A stretch of 64,000 bases of DNA from Hydractinia symbiolongicarpus (lineage: Eukaryota; Cnidaria; Hydrozoa; Anthoathecata; Hydractiniidae), in contig NC_079875.1 of NCBI RefSeq assembly GCF_029227915.1, positions 13,823,001 to 13,887,000 of the forward strand, read 5' to 3'. Made by a program: the position numbers and the translations under genes. The notes below the pieces were generated by a model. The model did not search any database. It was not told the DNA's origin and saw only the letters and a list, made by a program, of their open reading frames with translations. This document shows, one piece after another, positions 31,891 to 44,410 of this stretch (the stretch's first letter is position 1; the number at the start of each line of letters is the position of its first letter).

Positions 31891-33153
31891 TTCCTTTCTT
31901 GTGTAGATTTTTTTAGAGATTGTTCAAACAGCTAATTGTAACGTTTCTGTCATGGTTTCTCTCCTTTTTAGAAGACTTCCCTAATGTTTCTTTACTAGCA
32001 GATGCAAGACTTTAAGAATACTACTTTTGTGACTGCAATGCCAGAGTGACCAGGACCTTTTCTACATCCAGACACTTTGGAATCCAGTGTTAAAGAAACG
32101 CATCTGTACCCAGGCTGTGAGGGCCTGGTTTTCATGAATAATAAAAACCAATCAATGTCTGGAAGACCAACAATTATTTTGTTGAGCATAGCGTCGATTC
32201 CGCTAAACCCTGCGCGTCAATACACACAAAAGAATTCAGACACAAACACGTGGATAGTTCTGCGAAACTAACTTAAGATGTGTGATATTTCTGCTTATTC
32301 CGCATTTTTGCTTTCTAGGTCACGTGACGAAGCAAAGTGAAGCATAAAGTGGCAGGGGCACTTGTTGTCACATTAAACAAATGCAAGAAAGAGCAGTTGG
32401 TTTTCTTTTTTTCGTTTTTTTTTTTGTATAAAAGAAAATTTAATTTCAGCTGGATGTGCTTATGAGGTTGTCATTTTATTGCTTATTGAATCTATTTCTC
32501 AGCCTCAAATGTACTAATTTTTGTTTTTCCGAAATACGTTGGAAACTTGAACTCGTTTTTTAAAAAAGAAAAACAAGGAAAACTGTACGGAAATATTTTT
32601 TTTTACTATTTTTAGAATCTAAAGCCAATTATGTTCTTTATATGCTAAGATTTTTTCTCATTATTTTTATCAAGCAGGTTCTCGTTGTATACGTTTAGTC
32701 GGATAGTAATATGGACAGTTGTTCTTGACACAAATGACATTAATAGCACACTTGTACTTTTCTGTGACGAAAAACACAGGAACGAGGTTTAACTTAAAAA
32801 AAGCTTAAGATTCATCAGAGTAAATAAAGTATATTGATTAAAAATGTTAAATAAATCTAGAACATGGCTGAGGTGGTATTATAATTTTAAATTTTTTTTG
32901 CTCAGTAGACTGAAAACACGAGTCTTCTTAGTGACCTATCCGGAGAAAACGTCCGTATCAGTAGTTTAACTAACGCTTGTGTTAGAGGGTGTGTCCAAAT
33001 AAAAGACTACTTTCTTGTCATCTATACTTTCTTAGCACACATTTCTTTGTTACAACCAACCAGCCTGCACTGCCTACTGTGCCTCTACTTATAGGTTTCC
33101 TTACTTGGGCCTAGCCTCCGTGATGTGAGCTCAATTAGGCACATTATACTAAA
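31891..33153. other. First part of the long-unit-specific segment
   Basis: A plus-strand frame ending at 32271 encodes a KETHLYPGCEGLVFMNNKNQ-type stretch but has no ATG here. In units 4 and 5 an extra 24 bases (around 42207-42230 and 53451-53475) supply one. The other features are poly-T/C tracts and AT-rich sequence. No recognised family. Confidence 0.35.
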
Positions 33154-33357
33154 ATGCACTTGATAGGAACTGGGGAAAGCTGGGTACCAAACTCAACTGG
33201 TGTAGACTTAACCCAAAACAAAATGGTATCCAGCTACAAGAAAGAGGAACAAGGTTTTACAACTAATATATCTCACACTTCCAGCAACACCTCTGGTCAG
33301 TGTAATTGTTATGATTACAACCCATTGTATCCTTTATATTGGAATGATCCTGCATGA
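33154..33357 (+). CDS. Small hypothetical ORF, unit 3 (67 aa)
   Basis: An ATG-started frame reading MHLIGTGESWVPNSTGVDLT and ending PLYWNDPA, with a CNC pair near its C-terminus. Copies with the same start and stop lie at 43327-43530 and 54522-54725. It could be a small gene, an exon, or chance in a recently duplicated segment. No signal peptide and no family recognised. Confidence 0.25.
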   Translation: MHLIGTGESWVPNSTGVDLTQNKMVSSYKKEEQGFTTNISHTSSNTSGQCNCYDYNPLYPLYWNDPA

Positions 33358-34282
33358 TAGAAAAGCTCCCTTTTTGCAGAAGGCTTCGTGAAAAATACAG
33401 TAATCATTATGTTGTTGAAATAATCAAATCAACAGACGGGACAGTTTACTTATCCTTGTTAAAACATCCAAGAATATTAAAAAAGAAAAGATAATTGCAG
33501 TAGTTGTAGGAAGTGCACATTCGTGGAAATTTTTGATCAGATGTAAAAAAGGATTACTATTTATAGTCACTTTACGGCCAAGGTGTGCCAAAAAGTATGC
33601 AGATTAAGAAAAAGGATCAATCTAAGCTGGATACGGTTATATTAGAGTGATTTTTGTTAAATTTAATGCGCAGTGCAGATGGGAAACAACTAAATGTGTA
33701 CAATGTATGCGTGTGTATACCTATGCATTTTAATATAGGAATAGGAAGAACACAGAAGATCTACACACAAAAAAACCTCAACTTCTGAAAGTCAATTTCA
33801 CACTGGCCAACTAAAATTCATTACTTAGGGTTAAGCTTCCTACAAATTTACAAATCGACCTTACTGAGAAACACGTTCTAAAGAAGTTAGTTACACATAT
33901 AATGAAATAAGAACTAGTTGAAATTTTATGTCCGTGCTAACGTGTTAATAATGAAGGGTATATTAATAACAATATTCACAAGGAACCCACGATAAACATA
34001 AAAACAAAGTAAACATCGTATTACTTGATATTGCTGTATTTGCTTTTATTGCTGTCATTGTCGTCAAAGTGGAATGCCATCAAAACCTTTTCCATTACAT
34101 TCTAGTCAGATATATAAAAAACAATGGTAACCAAGATGTGGATGGTTTGTCGCCATCTCTTTGAAATTGTTTGGAAAGTCAAATATTTCTTAATCAGTAT
34201 CTAGATTAAACATGCCCGGTGAATATGGAAAACATATTCTATTTCCCATGAGACAGTACGGTGTTTTGTCAGGTTTTTACCT

Positions 34283-35716
34283 TTAAGGCTTCCCACTAAC
34301 ATACCATGTTATAGTCCTTTTTCTTGTAACTTGAAAAAATTTTTTTGCACAATAGAATAAAAGAGCTCCCAAAATGCATATATATTCCCAACAGGTTATA
34401 AACGAAATGCCTGTAAACAAACCGCATAAACCACCCATTTCTCCAGATAATTGTTCAAATCTATAGGCAGGTTGTTCTTCCCATACTTCTGTTCTTAGCT
34501 CTCTAAAAAATAGTTTAATTTCAACAGCTCCTGAATTTTTTATTGAACTTGGTGTTATAGGTCGGCTGGATACTTGTTGTTCAAAAATCGTCTCATGGCA
34601 TGGTAAAGGGCATTTCGATATGTATTTACCTGAGAACGTCTGATTAAAACTGCAACTGTCATTTATTCCACATACTAACTTTTCATCAATTATTTTTGCA
34701 ATAGTTGCAACGTTGGTGCATCTGCACATCTCCATACTCTCCTTAAACATTTCTATCAGTCTACACATCCGTTGATTTGCTTTATTGTAAGAAATATTAG
34801 GGGAATAGTGCTGTAATGAATTTGTAACCCAATAGTCTTCCATACAAGTGTTGTTACCAAATCGATCAATCCTTTTGACAATTTTTTTTTTCAAACCGAT
34901 ATTGTACGAATAACCAGGGGCCAAGCTCTCTCCATCATAGCCGGGAAAAAACATGTAATTTTTATCCTGAATCAAAATGTCAACACCAGGATATGATGTG
35001 AAATCTTCTAAACTAGAATTACGATTCGAAGATAGATCTATTTTTATTGTAATACCATCAAAACTCCCTTTGTCGATAGATCTTAACTTTTCTTGCGTTA
35101 GATCAACAAGCCAACAGTTGCCACGAGCTGAGCTCCATTTGATTGAAGAAGAACAATCGACTTTGTAATATTTGTAATAGCATTTTATGTCTAACGTTTC
35201 TTTAAGATATTTTGATTGTATCGCTGAGATGCCATATTTAGCAACCATTGAATAATGCAATATTCTAAATAGATCTTCAGTGCGTAAATCTGCAAAAGGC
35301 ATTAAATTAGTGTCATTAAAATGCATCTCTTTGTAAGCCTCTATACCCTCTTTTATAAACTTGTTCTTTAATTTCTCTTTGACAGGATCTAGGTTACACA
35401 TTAAAATGTCAGGAAAATCCATATATTCGTTTTCTTCAAAGTAAACGTTGGTCGTGATTGGCTTACTCTTATAAAATTTAAATAAAGATGATCCTTCTTT
35501 GTATAAATATACATACGCAGCCAAGGTGACCAACATCCAAAACATTTTTGTTGATGTTCGACCACTCAAATTTATCTGAGCAAAGCCATGAGCTGTTGTG
35601 TTAGAAGCAAAATCTTCCAATAACTCTTTTATATTTGACCTAGTGTCACTATCGATTGGATTCGTTTGAACGCTTTTGTCGTGAAAACACGAGCCCTGTT
35701 TTGTCATCGAAATCAT
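34283..35716 (-). CDS. DEG/ENaC-family cation channel subunit, intact (477 aa)
   Basis: Trimeric amiloride-sensitive-type sodium channel subunit of the plasma membrane; cnidarian relatives (HyNaC) are gated by neuropeptides. The whole protein is in one exon, starting at ATG 35716 (MISMTKQ). Landmarks: the cytoplasmic HG gating motif (TTAHGF, 43-44); TM1 about 55-75; the post-TM1 FPDILMCN motif near 101-108; a large extracellular loop with many cysteines, including CRCTN and the CPLPCHETIFEQQ segment; and TM2 preceded by EMGGLCGLFTG with the selectivity-filter triplet GIS at 436-438, then SFITCWEYICIL. The short basic C-terminus reads RKRTITWYVSGKP. Size and motif order are complete. It sits on the strand opposite to gene A. 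The upstream in-frame codon is TAG, so the start is well bounded. Gating stimulus unknown. Confidence 0.92.
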   Translation of the reverse strand: MISMTKQGSCFHDKSVQTNPIDSDTRSNIKELLEDFASNTTAHGFAQINLSGRTSTKMFWMLVTLAAYVYLYKEGSSLFKFYKSKPITTNVYFEENEYMDFPDILMCNLDPVKEKLKNKFIKEGIEAYKEMHFNDTNLMPFADLRTEDLFRILHYSMVAKYGISAIQSKYLKETLDIKCYYKYYKVDCSSSIKWSSARGNCWLVDLTQEKLRSIDKGSFDGITIKIDLSSNRNSSLEDFTSYPGVDILIQDKNYMFFPGYDGESLAPGYSYNIGLKKKIVKRIDRFGNNTCMEDYWVTNSLQHYSPNISYNKANQRMCRLIEMFKESMEMCRCTNVATIAKIIDEKLVCGINDSCSFNQTFSGKYISKCPLPCHETIFEQQVSSRPITPSSIKNSGAVEIKLFFRELRTEVWEEQPAYRFEQLSGEMGGLCGLFTGISFITCWEYICILGALLFYCAKKFFQVTRKRTITWYVSGKP

Positions 35717-38700
35717 ACTTTTTGCACGCTACAGAATGGAAAATCACAACTAAGAATTTTTTTCTAACAGCTGCATGGCCGATAAATAGTTATTAATTCC
35801 TAAATCAATTTTTTATGTTTTGTTTTGTTATCATGTTAAACATTTCTTTAGTTTTTGCTTTTTATATCTGATTATATAACCCTTTTTGCAAATAGGTTCT
35901 GTTCCAGCGCTAATTTTTTGGGGGGAAATAATGAAAAGGAAGAAGAAAATAAAGAATCTTTTGCCGTTTATTTTAAATAAACGCCATAAAAAGCATTATA
36001 TTAATTTTAATTCTTCCTTGAAAGAAAAGATAGAATGTAGAGAGAGGGAAAGAGAACCAGGTTTTTTCAAAAGCAGAATTTAAAGGAAGAAACTTTTATG
36101 AATCAAAAAAGAATGGCGGGCTCAAGAAAAAAAAATTTCGCAGGTGGCCTCTTTTAATATTTTTTCCGAAACAACTATCGCGAATGATCATGTAAACTAT
36201 TTTTTGCGAGAATTAACTTTCGCAATAGGCATAGCTGTTGATTTTTGCATTACACATATTTCTAACAATATGACACATAAAAAAAAACACTTGTTAGCAG
36301 CATATTTTACCGGACTGTGCATCGCATACAATGTGTAAAGATGCAATAAAATGCCACCAACGATAAAAAAAAACCGCACGATCTTGAATCGATTCAAATA
36401 GTTGAGAAACAGTTATTACACAAAACGTTTAAAAAATGACGATGGGAGTGATATAAGGGAATAGCTCATTTCATTATATTTTCGCAAGGTTTAACTTTCG
36501 GGATCTACGCCAAAAATTGCGAATCGCGATTCTGTTTAAGTAGTATTGTGCTCGGGGATTTTATTAAAGGACTTAAATTGTACTGACTTAAACTGTATTA
36601 ATTCTTCTTAATTGATCTTAATTTTAGTCAGTAAATATAAACCAACTTTCTAGTCAGCAAAGTAAAAAATAATGACATAGATGGACAAGCAGAGCATGTG
36701 GAACTGTTCAAAAGATTGAAAGTATTTTCCTAATGTTACAGAACAAGTCGATTTTGATTTTTTTGAGCTGTGTTATGTATGTTTTGTTCTTATGCAACTA
36801 TGTGTTTGTTACATAATGGTCACAACCATATTTTAAAGTAGCTAGCTATAGCTAGGTTTGTTACCTAAATTACAACAGGTGTCGGGTCGATTAAAATTAA
36901 CATGCTGTTTTGTTTTGTGGAGAATATGATGGTGGATGAGTTACGAATCCTTGTAAATAATAAAGACTAGCTTGTACTGTAAATATTCTCACTTATTTTT
37001 TCATGTACTCGATCTTCGAGGAGGTGGTTCTGCTACGAGATTTCACTTTCATCAAATGCACAGTATATTCAAGTAAGCTTTAGCGAACACCAAAGTTATA
37101 AGAGTTCCTGTGGCAAAGAAATCATGATTTTTTTCCCAATCTATCTATCTTGGTTAGAATAGCAGCACTGAAACTTTGCTACATACCAGTTTTCTATAGT
37201 GCATGAACAAGAGGTGGAAAAATAAGAACAATTATAAGGTTTAAATTTTTGACTTTTTGTTTTTCCTGAAAACAAACACAAACATAGAGAAGCATAACCA
37301 GACTTAGGTTTAACATTTGAAAACATGAGGATGACATTAATGTTCAGGTTTTTGCAAAGGGGTGTACGCAGGAACACTGAGCAATACTTACTGCTTCACA
37401 TGTATATTCTTTGTTTACAAATGAGAACTAACTATAGAAAATATGGCTTCATAGGTCTAAAATTTTAAGAAAGTTTAAGGTTTTATTATTACTAGTGATT
37501 ATATGCCATTATATCAGGGTAAAACAAAAAAATAAATATGCGATTTTTACCGGTGGATGTCTATAACATTCTTTACTAAACATTGCATTGCACACGACAA
37601 CAACAATGCCACTCAAGAAAAATCAAAATGGCAGACACAGGCGAACGAATCATGAGGCACGTTGGGTCTATTTAAAGGAAAATAAAAACTGTCAGTTTAA
37701 CCTTTATTTACTTCTTATTAAGTTATATTTATATTCAGCATAACCTCCCGCATTAACAGGTAACTTGCAAATGTAACTTGAAGGTGCTAAACATGTTTAG
37801 TTACCTAACAAAATATTTCAAAATTTCGCAACTGGTAATATATGACGTTGAAAACGCGCTACATACTTGTTTTCTGTGTACTGGCTCATTAAATTAATCT
37901 CTGTGTTTGATTTTGTTCTCACTGTTCTGTCTCGTTTTGTTTACAACATACTTCGATATTGATTCATTGCAGGATCTCCGCTGCAGATATAAGCATTCTA
38001 AAACATTCAAGATAATATACCAACATATATAGCATATGTTTGCATATTATCTTTAAGATTCAAAAGTAGCAAAATAAGGGAAATATTAAAAGCAATTAAA
38101 AAACTTTTGAGGCTTCAAATTGTACGGTTTAAACACATTCGAAGGCTTCTTGTGTGTGTTCTGAAACAAGGAATAAGCCTTTGTCAGTAGTGCAAATTTA
38201 CGACTAATGAGTGTTGGTGCCACAATTTGTTCTGCTTTATGGCATTTAATAGCAGTGCGTTGGCAGCGAAACTTGTTTTTGTTGTAATACCCTCATCTTA
38301 TTGAATACATAATAGATATAAAACAAAAATAAAACAAAGCTACGGTTTATGCATAGTCACAAGGAGGCTCTATGTGTTTTTGATATAAGCTCATATCAAT
38401 AAGGAAAAAAAACCTGGTAAAGGAGGCTCTTGCTACTTTAGTTTACGAAAATATTCCTGCTTAGGGAATTCCCCCAAGACCCTCAGCTGTTTTGACCAAT
38501 TTTCGTTTTTCTCTTAGGTCATAACGCTTCGCTAAAAATACTGGCTAGATTCTCCCATGCAGTGTGTGATAAACAGAACACTCAAAATATGGGTAACAGA
38601 GATGCAAGTCAAATCGGGATTTATGCAACTACGGAAAACTCCATATAGATGAGTATTTATCATAGCACATCCGTATTAAATTCTCAACAGAGAATGGTTC

Positions 38701-38742
38701 ACCCCGATCAGACCTCTGATCATCACAGCGAGAATAAAGCGT
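35717..38742. other. Region upstream of the channel gene, unit 3
   Basis: It probably contains the channel promoter. No ORF has family support. A plus-strand lysine/arginine-rich frame (ATG near 35931, KRKKKIKN) is present in all long units but changes length between them (unit 5 is longer), so it is not called. The 2.5 kb further right is AT-rich and without recognised features. Confidence 0.35.
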
Positions 38743-38901
38743 GTAAGTCATATTGAAGAATAACTATTTTTTAGTGTAGTGAAACGTAGCGTAGTGGGTT
38801 TGTCTGCGGCTCCCAGTTCTGGGGACTGCGGATCGAATCCAGCTCACTGCTTGGCAGCATGTTAATGATAAACAAAATAGTTCTTCTTCAGTATGACTTA
38901 C
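38743..38901. mobile_element. Inverted-repeat element enclosing a tRNA-like sequence, unit 3
   Basis: Arms of 28 bp (38743-38770 and 38874-38901, starting GTAAGTCATA) match as reverse complements with two mismatches. Between them TAGCGTAGTGGG fits the A box, and GGATCGAATCC fits the B box with one change, at tRNA-like spacing. It could be a tRNA-derived SINE trapped in a MITE, or a foldback tRNA pseudogene. Equivalent 159-bp copies lie at 48885-49043 and 60104-60262. Confidence 0.6.
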
Positions 38902-39753
38902 GGAAAACTACTTTTTGTGATAGCTTTGTATTTTTTAAAAAATGCTATATTACTGGCTTCGATGATTCTACTGAGAATAATTTTTTTAAATTATATCAAA
39001 GACAGATCTTGGAAAAAAGATGTAAATCATAGCTAAACATGCAAACAAGTTAGATGTGTTACATTAAAAATACTTATAACTACACGTAAATGATATGCTG
39101 TTAATTAGTAATCGAGTCTTTCTTAAAAACGTATAGTAAATTTATCTTTTATATATTTATTATCTTTTATATATTTATCAACATTAATTTCACAGGTAAT
39201 ATGAAATAATGCACATGACAGAATCCATATATGTCCACCGTCTAGTCAATAAGGCAGTTATTGCATTCCATACACAAAATATGTATTCTTAGTAATCCAA
39301 AGCGCATGCACATCAACAAAGAACCAGGTTTGCATTGCAGCACAGAATGCAAAAAGAAACTTCGTTCCCGGTTGATTACACAACTTCGTAACCAGTATAC
39401 TTTTCTTATATCTTTAAACTCTGATTTCAACGGGTCCTGATTCTCCGGTAATTAGTTAAATCCAATGGGAAAATGTAATTTCAATTCACAAATTGCTTAT
39501 TAGGCATTGTGTCTTTGTTGAACGTTGTTTTCGCACATCAAAATTGAAATGATTGTGTTTAAATGTTGATTTGGGCAATCTAAATGTTTATTTCAATTGA
39601 ATTAGTTTGGGATTAATTTAAGTTGCTTGAAACATGTAACGCCAATTGACGTCTTGGGAATCGAAATAGCATAAAGCAGGAAAATTATCTAAGTAATTTT
39701 ACCATTCACTTCTCAGCGTTTATGAATAAAGGCCGCCATATCTAGAACTGAAG
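38902..39753. other. Spacer between unit 3 and gene A of unit 4
   Basis: AT-rich. From about 39247 (TCAATAAGGCAG) onward the sequence is shared by short and long units and forms the upstream region of gene A. No ORF of note; the minus-strand frame at 39242-39430 is conserved only as part of the repeat. Confidence 0.4.
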
Positions 39754-40233
39754 ATGTTGATCGCAGGAGTTTTAATATCATTTTTTTACCTCAATGTTGC
39801 CTCAAGTTTTAATCCGGGAAAAAGAGATGAGGAAATGAGAAGAGCTTTGTATCTACGAAGCGAATCATCCCGTTCGCAGATAGAAAAGGATCAGGAATGG
39901 AACAAACATAATTTGGTTATGAATGAATTTTACGCAGCCAGGGATGAAGTTGCCAAAAGAAATCTAAGGATCAAACAATGGAAAGACATGGAACGAATGA
40001 GGAGAATGAGACAACCGCAGTTTTTCGACATGACTAGAGATGGAGCTAGAATCAAGCAGCAAGAAAGTGGTTATTTTAAGCGAGAAATAGATTACGTGCA
40101 TTGGTAAGTCCTTAAGTAATGCTAAAAATAATTGATACTTTTTATATTTAGAAATGCATTATTAATTTAAAATTTTAATTTTATCCAGTTAATTTTCAGT
40201 CAGTGTGCATCTGGCAGTTGTGGCGGCTGCTAA
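39754..40233 (+). CDS. Gene A copy 4: secreted precursor with cysteine-rich tail
   Basis: Exon 1 is 39754-40103 and exon 2a is 40200-40233; 127 residues. It is the most divergent copy in the charged segment: SRSQIE, MNEFYAARDEVAKRN and RIKQW replace SRPQIE, MNDFY, EVARRN and RIQQW. The last tail cysteine is encoded by TGC instead of TGT, a silent change. Signal peptide and FKR site are intact. Confidence 0.7.
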
Positions 40234-41460
40234 GATTGCATAAAATGATTGTTAGTTAATAAATTAAATTTTAACTCACGCGATTTAAAAAGTATTTAAA
40301 TGGCGTTTGATGTTTCTTTGGATTCCATATCACTCTGTTTAAGAAAAACAAAGTGTTCTGTACTTTCTTTGCAGATAATGTGGTACCGAAAACCAATTAC
40401 TATATTCTCTATTTGGATATAAGTGTTTATGAATAATAAGCGGTTTTCTTTTTAGCATGGACACTTGCAAAAATGAATATGATCCACAATTGTAAGTCAT
40501 AATTTTTTTTAATGTTCATTACAGTTGTTTTTATATTTTCTTTTGTTATTTATATTTGTAACATTTAATATCGATTATTTTTAGATGCTGTAAAATGAGA
40601 TGCGTAAGTATTTATCAGAAAAATTAACTTATACAGCTACATGAAATATTTTTTTGTAGAAAAACAAAATTCTGAAAAGGAATGGATAATTAAAAACACT
40701 GTTTGTTTACATCACATTTTTAACTTCATATATTTATCCTTCAATTACATTTTCAGACATTCCTGTTCTTTGTGCAGCAAAAAGGAAAAATAAGACTGTT
40801 TATTACATCAATTATGATATGCAATAAATTACGTTCTCTAAAATGTCAGCAAGATGGGCCATTCAGGCAAATTTTTTGTCGGAATTTCCGTCTTTTTTAA
40901 TTAATAAGATGCCGAGAAATTATTGTTGCATTTTACGCAGAAAATTGTGTAAGTTTTAATCAAAAATTTTACATTACAGATTCAGGACTTTAAGCATGGC
41001 TAAGCTAACATGTATATAAAATTATGTTTGATTAGTCTTAAGAAAATGCGGCTGTTACGTAATTCAATTTTTGATTTCCCACGACTATGCCTTATTTTTG
41101 AGACATCATTCAGTTATACATTGTGATTTTTTTTTAGAAAATGGATTTTTGTTTATTGCAACTTCCGGGAGTTGCAGCTTGAGTGCTACTGTTATTTATC
41201 TTTAAATATTAACTACGTGTATTACTGTGTATTTAGTTTTTGCTATTGTTTTTGCTATTAAAAATGAATGCTGGGATACAGGCCTTCTAACTTTATTAAA
41301 ACACCCGCAAAGTTATTCCGAATTCAAAATCGGAAGACGATCTAACACCTGAATCTTTACAACCAGATTGTCAATTGACGTAGAAACTTAACGCACTGCA
41401 AAACGTGGCGTAGAGCATTCTTATAGAACACGACCAATTATTAATTCTTTACTGACTGAT

Positions 41461-41540
41461 AGTCTTTGGTAGAGCGTTTGCTTCCATTGCGGCAGGTCTT
41501 CGGTTTAAACCCCGGCCGAGTCATGCCAGAGACTATAAAG
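41461..41540 (+). repeat. tRNA-like (SINE-type) repeat, unit 4
   Basis: Counterpart of 23071-23150, with TTGGTAGAGCG and GGTTTAAACCCC. Confidence 0.45.
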
Positions 41541-42228
41541 TTCCTTTCTGCTTAGCGCTTAGCATGAAGAAATGATTGATATCTTAGGCTGTTGTTTAGT
41601 TATGCGATTGCTGTGCTTGCACAACTTTTGTAGATCGAATGGGAGCTAGGGCTCCCTTCAATTAAAAGAATTTTTCTAAACGTGAAGGCACTGAAATTTT
41701 GCGTTTTTATTACAAGGATCTTATAGGAAGTCAATTGTCTCAAAAAATCAATTACAATCAACATAACCCAAATAAAAGTGTAATTTGGAAGAAGTGGTTT
41801 TTAGTTTAACACACCTGCCATAACAGCACTAAATGTAGAATGCTCTCCAACACGGTGGCCATCAATTTTATCATGAACAGCAGATAATGCCGACCTTTGA
41901 CAACAATATATTACGTTAATATTCCTTTTTAAATTAGCCTAATAGTTTATTACAAAACTTATGGAATAGGGAAAAATTTAAGATATTGTGACGCTCACCA
42001 ACCAGTTTACTTGACCTTTAACGACGTGGTAAAATTCCTTTCTTGGGTAGATTTTTTAGAGATTGTTCAAACAGCTAATTGTAACGTTTCTGTCATGGTT
42101 TCTCTCTTTTTTAGAAGACTTCCCTAATGTTTCTTTACTAGCAGATGCAAGACTTTAAGAATGCTACTTTTGTGACTGCAATGCCAGAGTGACCAGGACC
42201 ATTTCTACATTCTTTAAAATTCTGTAAA

Positions 42229-42438
42229 ATGCATCCAGACACTTTGGAATCCAGTGTTAAAGAAACGCATCTGTACCCAGGCTGTGAGGGCCTGGTTTTC
42301 ATGAATAATAAAAACCAATCAATGTCTGGAAGACCAACAATTATTTTGTTGGACATAGCGTCGATTCCGCTAAACCCTGCGCGTCAATACACACAAAAGA
42401 ATTCAGACACAAACACGTGGATAGTTCTGCGAAACTAA
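42229..42438 (+). CDS. Small hypothetical ORF, unit 4 (69 aa)
   Basis: Starts MHPDTLESSVKETHLYPGC and ends NTNTWIVLRN-like. The ATG lies in a 24-bp block present in units 4 and 5 and missing in units 3 and 6, where the same frame is open but lacks a start. No recognised domain; it may be non-coding. Confidence 0.2.
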   Translation: MHPDTLESSVKETHLYPGCEGLVFMNNKNQSMSGRPTIILLDIASIPLNPARQYTQKNSDTNTWIVLRN

Positions 42439-43326
42439 CTTAAGATGTGTGATATTTCTGCTTACTCCGCATTTTCGTTTTCTAGGTCACGTGACAAAGC
42501 AAAGTGAAGCATAAAGTGGCAGGGGCACTTGTTGTCACATTAAACAAATGCAAGAAAGAGCAGTTGGTTTTCTTTTTTTCGTTTTTTTTTTTTTTTTGTA
42601 TAAAAGAAAATTTAATTTCAGCTGGATGTGCTTATGAGGTTATCATTTTATTGCTTATTGAATCTATTTCTCAGCCTCAAATGTACTAATTTTTGTTTTT
42701 CCGAAATACGTTGGAAACTTGAACTCGTTTTTTAAAAAAGAAAAACAAGGAAAACTGTACGGAAATATTTTTTTTTTACTATTTTTAGAATCTAAAGCCA
42801 ATTATGTTCTTTATATGCTAAGATTTTTTCTCATTATTTTTATCAAGTAGGTTCTCGTTGTATACGTTTAGTCGGATAGTAATATGGACAGTTGTTCTTG
42901 ACACAAATGACATTAATAGTACACTTGTACTTTTCTGTGACGAAAAACACAGGAACGAGGTTTAACTTAAAAAAAGCTTAAGATTCATCAGAGTAAATAA
43001 AGTATACTGATTAAAAATGTTAAATAAATCTAGAACATGGCTGAGGTGGTATTATAATTTTGAATTTTTTTTGCTCAGTAGACTGAAAACACGGGTCTTC
43101 TTAGTGACCTATCCGGATAAAACGTCCGTATCAGTAGTTTAACTAACGCTTGTGTTAAAGGGTGTGTCCAAATAAAAGACTACTTTCTTGTCATCTATAC
43201 TTTCTTAGCACACATTTCTTTGTTACAACCAACCAGCCTGCACTGCCTACTGTGCCTCTACTTATAGGTTTCCTTACTTGGGCCTAGCCTCCCTGATGTG
43301 AGCTCAATTAGGCACATTATACTAAA

Positions 43327-43530
43327 ATGCACTTGATAGGAACTGGGGAAAGCTGGGTACCAAACTCAACTGGTGTAGACTTAACCCAAAACAAAATGGT
43401 ATCCAGCTACAAGAAAGAGGAACAAGGTTTTACAACTAATATATCTCACACTTGCAGCAACACCTCTGGTCAGTGTAATTGTTATGATTACAACCCATTG
43501 TATCCTTTATATTGGAATGATCCTGCATGA
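43327..43530 (+). CDS. Small hypothetical ORF, unit 4 (67 aa)
   Basis: Counterpart of 33154-33357 with a single change visible (ISHTCSN for ISHTSSN), which adds a cysteine. Unknown function and uncertain status. Confidence 0.25.
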   Translation: MHLIGTGESWVPNSTGVDLTQNKMVSSYKKEEQGFTTNISHTCSNTSGQCNCYDYNPLYPLYWNDPA

Positions 43531-44410
43531 TAGAAAAGCTCCCTTTTTGCAGAAGGCTTCGTGAAAAATACAGTAATCATTATGTTGTTGAAATAGGCAA
43601 ATCAACAGACGGGACAGTTTACTTATCCTTGTTAAAACATCCAAGAATAATAAAAAAGAAAAGATAATTGCAGTAGTTGTAGGAAGTGTACATTCGTGGA
43701 AATTTTTGATCAGTAAAATAGGATTACTGTTAATAGTCACTTTACGGCCAAGGTGTGCCAAAAAGTATGCAGATTAAGAAAAATGATCAATCTAAGCTGG
43801 ATACGGTTATATTAGAGTGGTTTTTGTTAAATTTAATGCGCAGTGCAGATGGGAAACAACTAAATGTGTACAATGTATGCCTGTGTATACCTATGCATTT
43901 TAATATAGGAATAGGAAGAACACAGAAGATCTACACACAAAAAAACCTTAACTTCTGAAAGTCAATTTCACACTGGCCAACTAAAATTCATTACTTAGGG
44001 TTAAGCTTCCTACAAATTTACAAATCGACCTTACTGAGAAACACGTTCTAAAAAAGTTAGTTACACATATAATGAAATAAGAACTAGTTGAAATTTTATG
44101 TCCGTGCTAACATGTTAATAATGAAGGGTATATTAATAACAATATTCACAAGGAACCCACGATAAACATAAAAACAAAGTAAACATCGTATTACTTGATA
44201 TTGCTCTAATTGCTTTTATTGCTGTCATTGTCGTCAAAGTGGAATGCCATCAAAACCACCAAGATGTGGATGGTTTGTCGCCATCTCTTTGAAATTGTTT
44301 GGAAAGTCAAATATTTCTTAATCAGTATCTAGATTAAACATGCCCGGTGAATATGCAAAACATATTCTATTTCCCATGAGACAGTACAGTGTTTTGTCAG
44401 GTTTTTACCT

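Larger units (their letters stand above)
29556..39574 (+). repeat. Tandem array unit 3 (long type, 10019 bp)
   Basis: Order: gene A (plus), spacer with tRNA-like repeat, then the long-unit-specific segment (31891-39246, 7.36 kb). That segment holds small conserved ORFs of unknown status, the intact DEG/ENaC gene (minus), and an inverted-repeat-flanked tRNA-like element (38743-38901). Gene A and the channel are convergent within the unit. The channel and the next unit's gene A are divergent, 4 kb apart. Unit 3 has small private deletions, for example near 31254 and 31661 relative to unit 4. Confidence 0.9.

Noticed and set aside
31995-32189. Minus-strand frame opposite the small plus-strand ORF (also 42138, 53383 and 63468)
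   Set aside because: Overlapping frames in a recent duplicate cannot be separated by conservation, and neither has a recognised domain.
34977-35168. Plus-strand frames opposite the channel genes (also 45105-45296 and 56344-56535)
   Set aside because: They are antisense to a well supported DEG/ENaC coding sequence.
35886-36083. Lysine/arginine-rich plus-strand frame upstream of the channel (also 46014 and 57253)
   Set aside because: The length differs between units because of frame changes, composition is AT/purine driven, and there is no start context or domain.
43755-43958. 67-codon frame in units 4 and 5 (43755, 54953)
   Set aside because: It begins with a non-ATG codon, and unit 3 has a stop in the middle of it (TGA replacing TGG near 33647); no domain.
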